In this document: piece by piece, positions 6,935 to 15,621 of the stretch | Numbering within the stretch: the first letter of the stretch is position 1 | How the letters are laid out: every line of letters starts with the position of its first letter | Assembly (NCBI GenBank): GCA_001804205.1 | Contig: MHFM01000011.1 | Span: 21,198 to 53,771, forward strand | Origin: Omnitrophica bacterium RIFCSPLOWO2_01_FULL_45_10b | GTDB taxonomy: Bacteria > Omnitrophota > Omnitrophia > Omnitrophales > Danuiimicrobiaceae | Direction: 5' to 3' | DNA: 32,574 nt | Position numbers and translations under genes: made by a program | The notes under the pieces: generated by a model | What the model saw: the letters and a program-made list of their open reading frames with translations, nothing else | Database searches by the model: none | Told to the model about the DNA's origin: nothing

Positions 6935-8233
6935 ATGAAGTGGCTTTACGATTTTTGTTTTTTAATCTTCGCACTTTTTTCAATTCCAAAATTTTTGGTT
7001 CGCTTGAATCAAGCGCACGATTCAAAAGAACTGATTTGGCAAAGATGGGGTATTTTTTCAAAAACGTTAAAGGGGCGATTTTCAGGGCGGCGAATTCTTT
7101 GGCTTCATGCGGTGAGCGTTGGAGAAGTAATGGCGGCCAGACAATGGATTCAGAACTTTCTGAAAGATTATCCAACATGGACCCTCGCACTTTCAGCCAC
7201 TACGCCCACGGGCCGTCAAATGGCCGAAACGTTGGCTTCGGATCGAGTGGTCGTTTTTTATGCCCCATTTGATTTAAGCAACGTGGTGCGGCGGTTCCTT
7301 AATATTCTTCAACCCAAAATGATTGTGTTAATGGAAACGGAGCTTTGGCCTAATTTAATTTCCGAAGCCAGCGCTTTCGGAATTCCGATCGGTATTGTGA
7401 ATGGCCGAATTTCACCCCGTTCGTTTAAGCAATATCAGCTGGTTTCTTGGTGGCTTGGTTCGATTTTAAGAAAGCTTTCTTTTTGTTTGGTTCAATCGGA
7501 ACGAGATGGAGAATATTTCTCCAAGTTGGGCATGCCTCAAGACAAGATTTTTTGTACAGGGAATATGAAATTTGATCATTTTGGCGCTCCTGAAAAAGCG
7601 CCGTTTTCAACATCCGTGATCTCCGAAAGAGAAAAAAAGCTTGTTTGGGTTGCCGGAAGTACCAATTGGAATGAGGAAGAGGCGATTCTACGGGTGTTCA
7701 GCCGTTTGCGAAATAATTTCCAAAATCTTCAATTGATTTTAGCTCCGCGCCATCCGGAGCACCTTTCTAAAGTCATTGGCGCTGTTCGCCGGAACGGGTT
7801 TCAGTATCGCCTCTTTTCTGAAAATGGCTCGAATCATCAAGCTCCGGTGCTTTTAATCGATCGGATGGGTGTTTTGGCCTCTCTTTATTCATTGGCGGAC
7901 GTTGTGTTTGTGGGAGGAAGTTTTGTGCGCCGCGGCGGACAAAATCCCATTGAAGCTGCTTGTTGTAGAAAACCTTTGCTCCATGGGCCGAACGTATTTA
8001 ATTTTTCGGAAGTCTATCAACTCTTAAACCAAAACCACGCTGCGTTCCAAGTTCAATCAGAAGAGGAGTTGTTTCAGAAGCTCAAACTGCTTCTTGAACA
8101 ACCCAAGCTTCGAGCGGACATGGGTTCTCAGGCTTGGTCTGTTGTTCAATCAATGAAAGGAGCTACGGCACGAACGCTGGATTATTTATCTCGTTGGATT
8201 GAACTCCGCGAGCAGCCCGTTGCTGTGGCATAA
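6935..8233 (+). CDS. waaA: 3-deoxy-D-manno-octulosonic acid transferase (GT30)
   Basis: Also called KdtA. Transfers KDO from CMP-KDO to lipid IVA at the inner membrane. 432 residues. An N-terminal hydrophobic anchor (residues 3-20) is followed by ILWLHAVSVGEVMAARQW with the catalytic glutamate Glu64. Next come ALSATTPTGRQMAE, MIVLMETELWPNLI, PIGIVNGRISPRSF, and a C-terminal half with WVAGSTNWNEEE, LILAPRHPEHL and FVGGSFVRRGGQNPIEAA. AAGGAGG at 6915-6921, overlapping the xerD stop, lies 13 bases before the ATG. It opens the lipid A/core block and is followed after 4 bases by lpxK. How many KDO residues it adds cannot be read from sequence. Confidence 0.95.
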   Translation: MKWLYDFCFLIFALFSIPKFLVRLNQAHDSKELIWQRWGIFSKTLKGRFSGRRILWLHAVSVGEVMAARQWIQNFLKDYPTWTLALSATTPTGRQMAETLASDRVVVFYAPFDLSNVVRRFLNILQPKMIVLMETELWPNLISEASAFGIPIGIVNGRISPRSFKQYQLVSWWLGSILRKLSFCLVQSERDGEYFSKLGMPQDKIFCTGNMKFDHFGAPEKAPFSTSVISEREKKLVWVAGSTNWNEEEAILRVFSRLRNNFQNLQLILAPRHPEHLSKVIGAVRRNGFQYRLFSENGSNHQAPVLLIDRMGVLASLYSLADVVFVGGSFVRRGGQNPIEAACCRKPLLHGPNVFNFSEVYQLLNQNHAAFQVQSEEELFQKLKLLLEQPKLRADMGSQAWSVVQSMKGATARTLDYLSRWIELREQPVAVA

Positions 8234-8237
8234 AAAT

Positions 8238-9569
8238 ATGACACCACGTAATTATTTTCGACTTCTTGCCGAGGATCATCTTCGTGTCAGCCGATGGGCT
8301 TGGTTGTGGAAGCCTTTTTTGATGTTGGCGTCCGCTTTTTATTCAATAGGACTGGATATCCATCGCACGCTTTATCAAATTGGAATTTTGAAGCGGCGCT
8401 CATTTTCTTGTCCGGTGATTAGCGTGGGCAATCTCACATGGGGCGGCACTGGCAAAACACCGATTGTGGAATATATTGCCCGGTTTTATTTAAACCGGGG
8501 GAATATACCGCTCATTTTATCCCGTGGTTACGGGGCGGATGAGAGCAGGGCGCTTATTCGCCAGCTTCCGGATGCATTATTTGGCATTGGCAAAGACCGG
8601 TATCAATCGGGACGAAAAGCTTTGGAACGACGGCAAGCGAATGTCGCCGTTTTAGATGATGGTTTTCAGCATTGGAACCTCAAACGCGATTTGGATGTGG
8701 TCGTGGTCAATGTGCTCAATCCGTTTGGTAATTTATGGCTGATTCCGCGTGGGATTCTCAGAGAGCCTTTAAGTAGTTTGAAGCGCGCTTCCATCGTTGT
8801 TCTAAGCGATGTGAATTTAACTCCCCGAAAAGATTTGGAGCATTTGAAAAATGCAATTCGAGCGGTTGCTCCAAAAGTAGAGTTTGTAGAAGCCCATCGC
8901 GAGGCGCTTTATTTTTATCGGCCCGGTTCCCGCGAACGGATATCGCCCGATCGGCTTCAGGGCCAGCGTGTCACCAGTTTTTCCGGAATTGGAACTCCCC
9001 GCTCATTTCAAATGTTATTGAATCAATTGGGCATGAAAACGATTCGAAATTTTGAATTTTCAGATCACCACCGTTATTCGGATCAGGAATTAAACGAAAT
9101 TCTGAAGGCAAAGGAATCCAGTGAATCGGATGAAATTGTCACAACCGAGAAGGATTTTTTTCGCTGTGAAGAAGCGATGAAAAAAATTGTGAAGCCGCTT
9201 GTTTTGAAAGCACGTTTGCGCCTGACAACCGGCGAAAACATACTTCATCAATATCTCGGCCGTTTTGCGGCACCTTCTCAACCGAAGCCTTATATGGCAA
9301 GGCGAAATGATGGTGCTAGGGATTCGGCAAGAAATGATTCTGCCCAAGCCCACCGCCGGCCAAATCGTTTTCGCAGGCCTTCATCTAGGCCGCATTCCCC
9401 ATTTGTCCCTCAAAAGGGTGATGCCCAACTTGCTCCAACTTCTGAAAGTACAGCGCTTCCCACAGAAAAGGGAACTTCAGACCCGTTACCGGAGAAGCCA
9501 TTGGGAAAGGAAATATCAGATACAAAATTGAACAATCATGATGGATCAAATGCTGGTTTGGTATCTTAA
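8238..9569 (+). CDS. lpxK: Tetraacyldisaccharide 4'-kinase with anomalous C-terminal tail
   Basis: Phosphorylates the 4' position of the lipid A disaccharide at the inner membrane. ATG 8238 gives 443 residues. A membrane-associated N-terminus leads to the Walker A motif GNLTWGGTGKTP (residues 64-75), then ILSRGYGADE, VAVLDDGFQHW and a C-terminal lobe with DHHRYSDQEL and IVTTEKDFFR. Clear LpxK similarity stops at about residue 343 (QYLGRF). The last 100 residues are rich in Ser, Arg, Pro and Asn with several rare AGG codons, and look like out-of-frame translation, while another frame over the same bases looks more protein-like (see the 9307-9531 entry). The ORF overlaps the next gene by 32 bases. 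Function is firm; the true C-terminus is doubtful. Confidence 0.9.
   Translation: MTPRNYFRLLAEDHLRVSRWAWLWKPFLMLASAFYSIGLDIHRTLYQIGILKRRSFSCPVISVGNLTWGGTGKTPIVEYIARFYLNRGNIPLILSRGYGADESRALIRQLPDALFGIGKDRYQSGRKALERRQANVAVLDDGFQHWNLKRDLDVVVVNVLNPFGNLWLIPRGILREPLSSLKRASIVVLSDVNLTPRKDLEHLKNAIRAVAPKVEFVEAHREALYFYRPGSRERISPDRLQGQRVTSFSGIGTPRSFQMLLNQLGMKTIRNFEFSDHHRYSDQELNEILKAKESSESDEIVTTEKDFFRCEEAMKKIVKPLVLKARLRLTTGENILHQYLGRFAAPSQPKPYMARRNDGARDSARNDSAQAHRRPNRFRRPSSRPHSPFVPQKGDAQLAPTSESTALPTEKGTSDPLPEKPLGKEISDTKLNNHDGSNAGLVS
9307..9531 (+). CDS. Possible small ORF embedded in the lpxK tail
   Basis: In the frame of the downstream acyltransferase, ATG 9307 (or 9310) opens 74 codons ending in TGA at 9529-9531, six bases before the next start. 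AAGG at 9299-9302 sits at a workable distance. The product (MMVLGIRQEMILPKPTAGQ, later GLHLGRIPHLSLK and LKVQRFPQK, then a basic end) has a more natural residue mix than the overlapping lpxK tail. I recognise no family. It could be a real small gene, the remnant of a longer one, or chance. Confidence 0.35.
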   Translation: MMVLGIRQEMILPKPTAGQIVFAGLHLGRIPHLSLKRVMPNLLQLLKVQRFPQKRELQTRYRRSHWERKYQIQN

Positions 9570-11487
9570 AAGATTAAGTGCTTTTTTGCAGGCACTGCCA
9601 TTGGAATGGGCCCTTGGTTTGGGACGTTGTGTGGGAATTTTTCTTTCTTGTATACATCCTCGCCGTGAAATTGCCTACGTCAATTTAAAAGCTGCTTTCG
9701 GAAGTCGTTACAGTGCCCGCGAACGAAAGGCAATTGTACGGAAACACTTTTGTCATTTAGGGCAAACGGCCGTGGAAGTTTTGCGTTTTCCAAAAATGGA
9801 TCTGAATTATTTTGAGCGTTACATTCAAGTCGAGCATCGAGAACGTTATGAACAAATCGTCCAAAAAAATCAAGGCACAATTTTAATCACGCCGCATTTT
9901 GGAAATTGGGAATTATCGCAAATTTTATCTGCCATTGTTGGAAAATCTCTTTATGTTTTAGCGCGCGAACAAAAACATACCAAGCTCGACGATTTTTTAA
10001 ATGAACTCCGCTCTTCCCACGGCTCCGTGGCCATACACAAAGGCGGCGGCGTGCGGGATTTGATTCGCGAACTTCGAAAAGGGGGGCTCGTAGGAGTCTT
10101 GGGAGATCTTTCCGGCGGGCGCACGGGGAATATTGTTCGCTTTTTTGGACGCAAGACCACCGCTCCACAAGGTATTTTTGAAATTGGGTTGAGAACTCAT
10201 TCCACAATTCTTCCATGTTTTCTCGTGCGGCTCAAAGGTCCGCATCACCAGGTATTTGTTGAGGAACCATTTGCTTTGGCGCAATCCGGCAATGAAGCAA
10301 AAGATATACATGATAGCGTTCAGAATTATTACCGCCTTTTGGAAACATGGATTGAGCGATATCCGGATCAGTGGTTTTGGATTTATAAGCGCTGGAAGCA
10401 TTGCTTTACAAAACGGATTGTGATGTTGCACGATGACCGTGCCGGGCATACCCATCAGTCTGAGGCAATCATGAAAGAATTTGAAGGACTTAAAGAATCG
10501 TTGCCTCATGACTATGAACTTGAACTCCGCTCTGTTCCTGTTCAGTTCAGAAGCGATTGGCACCGGAAGTTATTCTTTGTTTTTGCTTTTTTTGCCCGAC
10601 CGTTTATCCAAGGCCGATTAGGCTGTTTAAACTTTTTTTTAGAACCCAATTGCGCTGTGACACTCCGTGATTTGCATGCGGATATTATCATTTCAGCAGG
10701 CTCTGGCCTTGCGCCTTTAAATCTTCTCTTGAAACGGGAAAATCTTGCGAAATCCGTTGTCATGATGAAACCGTCATTTCCTTATTTGGCACGTTTTTTT
10801 GATCTTTTAGTCGTTCCCCTTCATGATGCTTTTCCAAGGCACACGAACCGTACCATCCGGACATTGGTTACGCCAAGCCGTGTGGATGAAGATTTGCTTC
10901 AAGCTTCTCGGGATCAATTAAGTTCAAACGCTTCCTTGCATTCGAACGGTGCCGGCAGAGTCAGTGTATTTATCGGAGGAAAAACAAGATCGTATCAGCT
11001 AAACCCAGATGTTTTTCGTAAGTGGCTTTCTACGCTTAAAGCATGCGCTGCAGAGAAAAAATGGGAACTTTTAGTCACTACGTCAAGGCGTACAGCGCCT
11101 GAAATTAGCGCAATTATTAAAGAAGAATTGGCTGGGCACCCAGCGACTAAATTGTTGATCATTGCCAACGAATCCAATATCGAAAATGCCGCTTACGGAA
11201 TGCTGGCGCTTTCTGAACTCGCTTTGATCACCGAAGACAGTATTTCTATGGTTTCGGATGCGGTCAGCGCCGGAAAAAATGTTTTGGTGATGCAGCTTGG
11301 AAATGGAAAACTTCCCAAGAAACATGCCCGCTTTCACCAAGCGTTGGAAGCAAATGCCCTCATTCAGCGTGCCGACGCTGCCAATTTTCTCACCCAATTA
11401 GCCGCTTTTAATGGAACTCGCAAGAAAGATACTGTTTTGGAACAACAGTCTCGTCTCATTCAAGAGGCATTGCGTAAATTATTATGA
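9538..11487 (+). CDS. Fusion: LpxL-type lipid A acyltransferase + ELM1-like domain
   Basis: 649 residues with two parts. Residues 1 to about 293 are a lysophospholipid-type acyltransferase of the LpxL/HtrB family: hydrophobic N-terminus, TPHFGNWELSQI carrying the HX4E catalytic pair (His120, Glu125), GGLVGVLGDLSGG, and the terminal QWFWIYKRWKHC. From about residue 294 a second domain begins with MLHDDRAGHTHQSEAI, then ADIIISAGSGLAP, VVPLHDAFPRHTN, LLVTTSRRTAPEI and LITEDSISMVSDAVSAGKNV. That order matches the mitochondrial-fission ELM1-like family (PF06258), which has a glycosyltransferase-like fold. Acylation of lipid A is inferred from the first half; the role of the second half is unknown. 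It overlaps lpxK by 32 bases and the next gene by 4. Confidence 0.8.
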   Translation: MMDQMLVWYLKRLSAFLQALPLEWALGLGRCVGIFLSCIHPRREIAYVNLKAAFGSRYSARERKAIVRKHFCHLGQTAVEVLRFPKMDLNYFERYIQVEHRERYEQIVQKNQGTILITPHFGNWELSQILSAIVGKSLYVLAREQKHTKLDDFLNELRSSHGSVAIHKGGGVRDLIRELRKGGLVGVLGDLSGGRTGNIVRFFGRKTTAPQGIFEIGLRTHSTILPCFLVRLKGPHHQVFVEEPFALAQSGNEAKDIHDSVQNYYRLLETWIERYPDQWFWIYKRWKHCFTKRIVMLHDDRAGHTHQSEAIMKEFEGLKESLPHDYELELRSVPVQFRSDWHRKLFFVFAFFARPFIQGRLGCLNFFLEPNCAVTLRDLHADIIISAGSGLAPLNLLLKRENLAKSVVMMKPSFPYLARFFDLLVVPLHDAFPRHTNRTIRTLVTPSRVDEDLLQASRDQLSSNASLHSNGAGRVSVFIGGKTRSYQLNPDVFRKWLSTLKACAAEKKWELLVTTSRRTAPEISAIIKEELAGHPATKLLIIANESNIENAAYGMLALSELALITEDSISMVSDAVSAGKNVLVMQLGNGKLPKKHARFHQALEANALIQRADAANFLTQLAAFNGTRKKDTVLEQQSRLIQEALRKLL

Positions 11488-13613
11488 AGATTGCACAGAT
11501 TCTGCCTCATCTTGATGTCGGCGGCGTTGAAACCGGAACGGTTGATTTGGCCAAGGCGCTTAAAAAACGCGGCGATCAACCTTATGTTATTTCCAACGGC
11601 GGTGTTTTGGTGGAAGAACTTGTGAAAGCAGGAATTCCGCACCTCAAGCTTCCCGTTCACCAAAAATCGATCACCTCACTTCGGTTGGTTCGCGAAATTG
11701 CGGATTTTCTGGAACGGGAGCGAATCGATATCATCCATGCCCGGAGCCGCGTGCCGGCTTGGCTTGCTTACCTCGCCGTCCGCAGGACCAATTGCGATTT
11801 TGTGACCACATGTCATGGCTATTATTCGAAACATTTTTTAAGCCGGGTGATGGGATGGGGCAAGAAGGTTATTGCGATTTCTCATTCGATTGGGCGGAGA
11901 ATGATCGATGATTTTGGCGTTCCGCCAGAGCGCATCGCCTTAATTCATCGGGGTGTGGATTTGAGCCGTTACCCCTTTGTTCAAACCAAGTATGATCGGC
12001 CTAAATCTGGGCCGTTTAAAATTATTAATGTAGGACGGATTACACCCATCAAAGGGCATCAGGAATTTATTCGCGCCGTTCATCTGCTTTCAAGGCGCTT
12101 TCAGAATTTTGAAGTTTCCATTGTGGGGGCAGCCGATGATGACAAGGCCTCTTATTTTCGGGATTTAAAAATTATGGTCCAGCGCCTTGGTTTAAATTCA
12201 CAAGTCAAATTTTTGGGGACTCGGCGGGATATCCCCGAACTTTTAAAAGAAGCTGATCTTCTTGTTTTATCTTCCAAGATTCCGGAAGCGTTTGGGCGTG
12301 TTTTGATTGAAGCGGGTGCCTGCGGTACCGCTGTGATCGCATCCCGGATTGGCGGTATTTTAGACGTGGTTAATGACAATGAAAACGGCCTTTTGTTTTC
12401 TCCTGAAAATTTCGAAGAAATGGCGGTTGCGATGGAACGCTTGCTTCGCGACCGCGCGCTTGCGAAGAAATTTTCTTCCAATCTGCGTCAAAAAGTGGAG
12501 CGTGAATTTTCGCTTGACCGAATGGTGGAAAAAACCTGCCAAGTCTATGATGAGGTGAAACATCAAAAAAGAATCCTCGTCACTAAATTAGGAGCGGTTG
12601 GCGATTTGGTGCTCGCGGTTCCCAGTTTTCGAATGCTTCGGAAAAGATTTCCGAGCGCCAATATTTCACTTTTGGTTGAATCTAAATTGATTCAGCTGGT
12701 CGAACGCTGCCCTTATCTTGACGAGATCATTGTCTTTGACCGGTCAAATCAAAAGGACCAGTGGCGGCGTCTTTTGATATTGGGCAAGCGGTTGAAACAA
12801 AGGGGATTTGATATTTCCATCGATTTGCAAAACAACTGGAAAACCCATTTGCTTGCTTTCTTAGCCCGAATTCCCAAGCGCTACGGTTACAAGCGTGGCT
12901 CCGCAGGCTTTTTGTTAACTCATCCCATTACATTTTGGGATCAAAGTTTGGGCCCTATCGAACATCAATTTCAGGTGCTCAAACGCGCAGGTGTCGTCCA
13001 TTTTGAAGATGCCATCGAGCTTTGGCCGGGGGCAGAAGAGGAAGCTTCCATCGGCGCTCGATTAAAGCAGGCTGGTAGAGATTCGGCAAAACGACTGGTG
13101 GGTTTCATTTTAGGTTCGAGCCCTAACTGGCCAACGAAACAATGGCCGATTGAGCGTTTTGTGGAGCTTTCTAAAAATTTACTTCAAAGATTCGACTGTC
13201 AAATCGCTCTGATTGGAACTAAGGAGGATGAGAAGCTGGCCCAGTCATTTAATCCCTTGAATTCAAAGCATATTTTCGACTTTACCGGAAAAACATCTCT
13301 GGGCGAATTGGCCAGCTTAGTCAAGCATCTTGACGTGATCCTTACAGGGGATACGGCACCGCTTCATATCGCAAGCGCATTTGAAACGAAGATCGTAGCG
13401 CTGTTCGGTCCTACGGAACCCAAGCGCCATATGCCGCCCGGAAAAGATCACATCGCTTTGGTGAAACGTATTCCATGTCAGCCTTGCTACAGTGGAACTT
13501 GCAAAAATTCAGAGAAATTGCTCTGCATGCGCGAAATCAGCGTTTCTGAAGTTGTGGATGCGGTAAGCCGGCAATTGGAACAATGTTCCGCCGCTTTAGG
13601 CACGACTCATTAA
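11484..13613 (+). CDS. Fusion: GT4 glycosyltransferase + GT9 heptosyltransferase-like domain
   Basis: 709 residues. Residues 1 to about 355 form a GT4 enzyme: ILPHLDVGGVETGTVDLAKA, VITRGVD-type stretch ALIHRGVDLSRYPF, INVGRITPIKGHQEFI, and the EX7E motif in PEAFGRVLIEAGACG (Glu268, Glu276). After a short link, from residue 363 (RILVTKLGAVGDLVLAVPS), a complete GT9 module follows, with CPYLDEIIVFDRS, a PNWPTKQWPIERFVEL stretch, GDTAPLHIASAFETKIVALF and a final cysteine cluster CQPCYSGTCKNSEKLLCM. Both are inverting or retaining sugar transferases acting on the cytoplasmic face; the donor sugars are unknown. The reading frame is continuous with no stop at the junction. ATG 11484 overlaps the previous stop as ATGA. 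Confidence 0.85.
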   Translation: MKIAQILPHLDVGGVETGTVDLAKALKKRGDQPYVISNGGVLVEELVKAGIPHLKLPVHQKSITSLRLVREIADFLERERIDIIHARSRVPAWLAYLAVRRTNCDFVTTCHGYYSKHFLSRVMGWGKKVIAISHSIGRRMIDDFGVPPERIALIHRGVDLSRYPFVQTKYDRPKSGPFKIINVGRITPIKGHQEFIRAVHLLSRRFQNFEVSIVGAADDDKASYFRDLKIMVQRLGLNSQVKFLGTRRDIPELLKEADLLVLSSKIPEAFGRVLIEAGACGTAVIASRIGGILDVVNDNENGLLFSPENFEEMAVAMERLLRDRALAKKFSSNLRQKVEREFSLDRMVEKTCQVYDEVKHQKRILVTKLGAVGDLVLAVPSFRMLRKRFPSANISLLVESKLIQLVERCPYLDEIIVFDRSNQKDQWRRLLILGKRLKQRGFDISIDLQNNWKTHLLAFLARIPKRYGYKRGSAGFLLTHPITFWDQSLGPIEHQFQVLKRAGVVHFEDAIELWPGAEEEASIGARLKQAGRDSAKRLVGFILGSSPNWPTKQWPIERFVELSKNLLQRFDCQIALIGTKEDEKLAQSFNPLNSKHIFDFTGKTSLGELASLVKHLDVILTGDTAPLHIASAFETKIVALFGPTEPKRHMPPGKDHIALVKRIPCQPCYSGTCKNSEKLLCMREISVSEVVDAVSRQLEQCSAALGTTH

Positions 13614-13615
13614 CC

Positions 13616-14635
13616 ATGAATATTTTGGTGGTTACAAAGAATTGGCTCGGGGACGTTATTTTTGAAACGCCGGCTCTTCGTACCATCAAGGAAAATTTTC
13701 CCCAAGCGCATTTAATCGCAGTAACTCCTAACCGCTGCGTTGAGATTTTGCAGGCTTGCCCTTATGTCGATGAAATCATTCCTTTTGATGACCGGAAGAG
13801 AAAAATGGGTTTTATTTTTAGATGGGGCCTCATTTGGAGCCTTAGAAAACGTAAGATCGACAAAGCTTATTTATTTCATCAGGCCCGTAAATTTGCTCAG
13901 ATCGCTTTTCTTTCCGGTATTCCCGAGCGAATCGGTTATCAAACCAAACGGCGCGGCCATTTGTTAACCCATGGTTTTCCGGAACCTGAAGGGCCTATTC
14001 ATAACGTTCAATATTTTTTAGACCTTTTGCGCTTAAAAGGCCTTAAAGTCAGCGGGGATTATTGGTATGAATTTCGTTATTTGCCTGAAGATGATGCTCG
14101 AGCCTCTTCTTTATTAAAAGAATGTAACTTTGAACCTGGCAACATCGTTGCGATCAACCCTGGCGCAAATTGGGCTCCCAAGCGCTGGCCTGCCGAATCC
14201 TTTCGCGAATTAGCCCATTGTTTGATGGAAAAATATGGGGTTCAGATCGTCATCACGGGAACTGAAGACGACCAACCGGTAGCGCGCGCCATTTTAAATT
14301 CGCACAACGGTACTTCCCTGATGGCTTCGGTGTGCGGAAAGACCTCCGTTCGCGAATTGGGGGCATTGTTTGCGAAATGCCGGCTTGTGATTTCCAATGA
14401 CACAGGCCCGCTTCATATTGCGGCTGGAGTTGGAACAAATGTGATCGGTATTTTCGGGCCGACTCAGCCTTTGGAAACGGCTCCTTTGGGCTCTGGACGG
14501 AATATCGTGATTCAATACGCTCATGAAGGCGTGAAATTGCCTTGGATTGGTGAAAATTTTCCTGCGCCTTGGATGGAATGTATTTCTGTAAATGATATCC
14601 TCCGCGTCATTGAGAAAGAAAAGCTGCTTTCATAA
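13616..14635 (+). CDS. Heptosyltransferase family protein (GT9), WaaF-like
   Basis: 339 residues from ATG 13616, two bases after the preceding stop; the frame is open further upstream only inside the previous gene. GT9 enzymes add heptose to the LPS inner core. Seen: MNILVVTKNWLGDVIFETPA, CPYVDEIIPFDDRK, ERIGYQTKRRGHLLTH, INPGANWAPKRWPAESF, CGKTSVRELGALF and SNDTGPLHIAAGVGTNVIGI with Asp262. It is the closest of the five GT9 modules to heptosyltransferase II, but specificity is not proven. Unlike the other four it lacks the C-terminal cysteine cluster; the end reads NFPAPWMECISVNDI instead. It shares one base with the next gene. Confidence 0.85.
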   Translation: MNILVVTKNWLGDVIFETPALRTIKENFPQAHLIAVTPNRCVEILQACPYVDEIIPFDDRKRKMGFIFRWGLIWSLRKRKIDKAYLFHQARKFAQIAFLSGIPERIGYQTKRRGHLLTHGFPEPEGPIHNVQYFLDLLRLKGLKVSGDYWYEFRYLPEDDARASSLLKECNFEPGNIVAINPGANWAPKRWPAESFRELAHCLMEKYGVQIVITGTEDDQPVARAILNSHNGTSLMASVCGKTSVRELGALFAKCRLVISNDTGPLHIAAGVGTNVIGIFGPTQPLETAPLGSGRNIVIQYAHEGVKLPWIGENFPAPWMECISVNDILRVIEKEKLLS

Positions 14636-15621
14636 TGGCTTCTGTTAATTCGAGTAAGGTTCAAAAAATTCTCGTCATTTCGCTAAGCAATATTGGCGAT
14701 ATCATTTTGACGACGCCTGTTATTTCCATACTTCGCGAACGCTTTCCAAAAGCTTCCTTGTCTGTACTGGTGGGCCCAAAAGGAGTTCCTCTTTTTACCA
14801 ATAGCTCTACGGTTGATGAAGTCATTTGTTTTGATAAGCATGCCTCCTGGCCAGAAATGCTTCGGCTGATTTTTCAATTACGGGAAAAAAAATTTAATCT
14901 CATTGTCGATTTACGCCACACGGCAATTCCTTTTTTGCTTCAGCCAAACTACCGGACGTCGCTTTTTGTAGATCGTTCTTCAACTTCTATGCGCCAGAGG
15001 CATTTGGACCGACTATGTTTACTTTTAGAAGTCGAATCTTGCAAAAATCATTTTAATTTTTTTACGGATGAAGAGAAAAACTCAGCTCGATCAAAGTTAA
15101 ACCGGTTCAGTTCAGTTCCCGGCACAAATGATTTTGTTGTGCTTGCCCCAGGCGCCGGAAGTGCGCTTAAGCGTTGGACTATTTCTGGTTTTGTTGAACT
15201 TACCCATTATTTTCTTAGCTCAGGCAAACGAGTTGTTTTGATAGGGGATGAGCACGAAGTTGATTTGGGTAAGGAGTTAGAAGAAAAGGTTTCTAAGTCT
15301 GTCACAAATCTCATTGGTTTATTAACTTTGAGGGAATTGGCAGGATTGATTCATGAGTCTTCATTGGTTGTTGCCAATGACAGCGCTGTCATGCATTTAG
15401 CACATGAGTTGAACCGGCCCACCGTATCTATTTTTGGGCCGACGAATGATAAAAAATATTGGCAAGCGGCCGCCGGCCGAAAATTAGTCCGTTTAAATTT
15501 AGATTGCACCCCTTGCGAACAAGCTCAATGCCGCTTGCCACGCCGTCTTTGTTTGGATGATTTACCGGCGTCATTAGTGATCCGAGCTTGCGAAGAACTT
15601 TTGAACCATGTACCCCATTAA
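14635..15621 (+). CDS. Heptosyltransferase family protein (GT9)
   Basis: 328 residues. The GT9 layout is intact: KILVISLSNIGDIILTTPV at the N-terminus, STVDEVICFDKH, FVVLAPGAGSALKRWTISGF in the donor-binding half, LIGLLTLRELAGLIH, then NDSAVMHLAHELNRPTVSIF and the cysteine cluster CTPCEQAQCRLPRRLCLDDL. The usual GPLH motif is changed to AVMH, so donor or acceptor choice may differ from classical WaaF. It starts on the last base of the preceding stop codon (TAATG) and overlaps the following gene by 14 bases. It shows no deletion, and the sugar transferred is unknown. Confidence 0.82.
   Translation: MASVNSSKVQKILVISLSNIGDIILTTPVISILRERFPKASLSVLVGPKGVPLFTNSSTVDEVICFDKHASWPEMLRLIFQLREKKFNLIVDLRHTAIPFLLQPNYRTSLFVDRSSTSMRQRHLDRLCLLLEVESCKNHFNFFTDEEKNSARSKLNRFSSVPGTNDFVVLAPGAGSALKRWTISGFVELTHYFLSSGKRVVLIGDEHEVDLGKELEEKVSKSVTNLIGLLTLRELAGLIHESSLVVANDSAVMHLAHELNRPTVSIFGPTNDKKYWQAAAGRKLVRLNLDCTPCEQAQCRLPRRLCLDDLPASLVIRACEELLNHVPH

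Noticed and set aside
13583..13615. Upstream-extended start of the WaaF-like gene
   Set aside because: It lies wholly within the end of the previous gene; ATG 13616 gives the canonical GT9 N-terminus.
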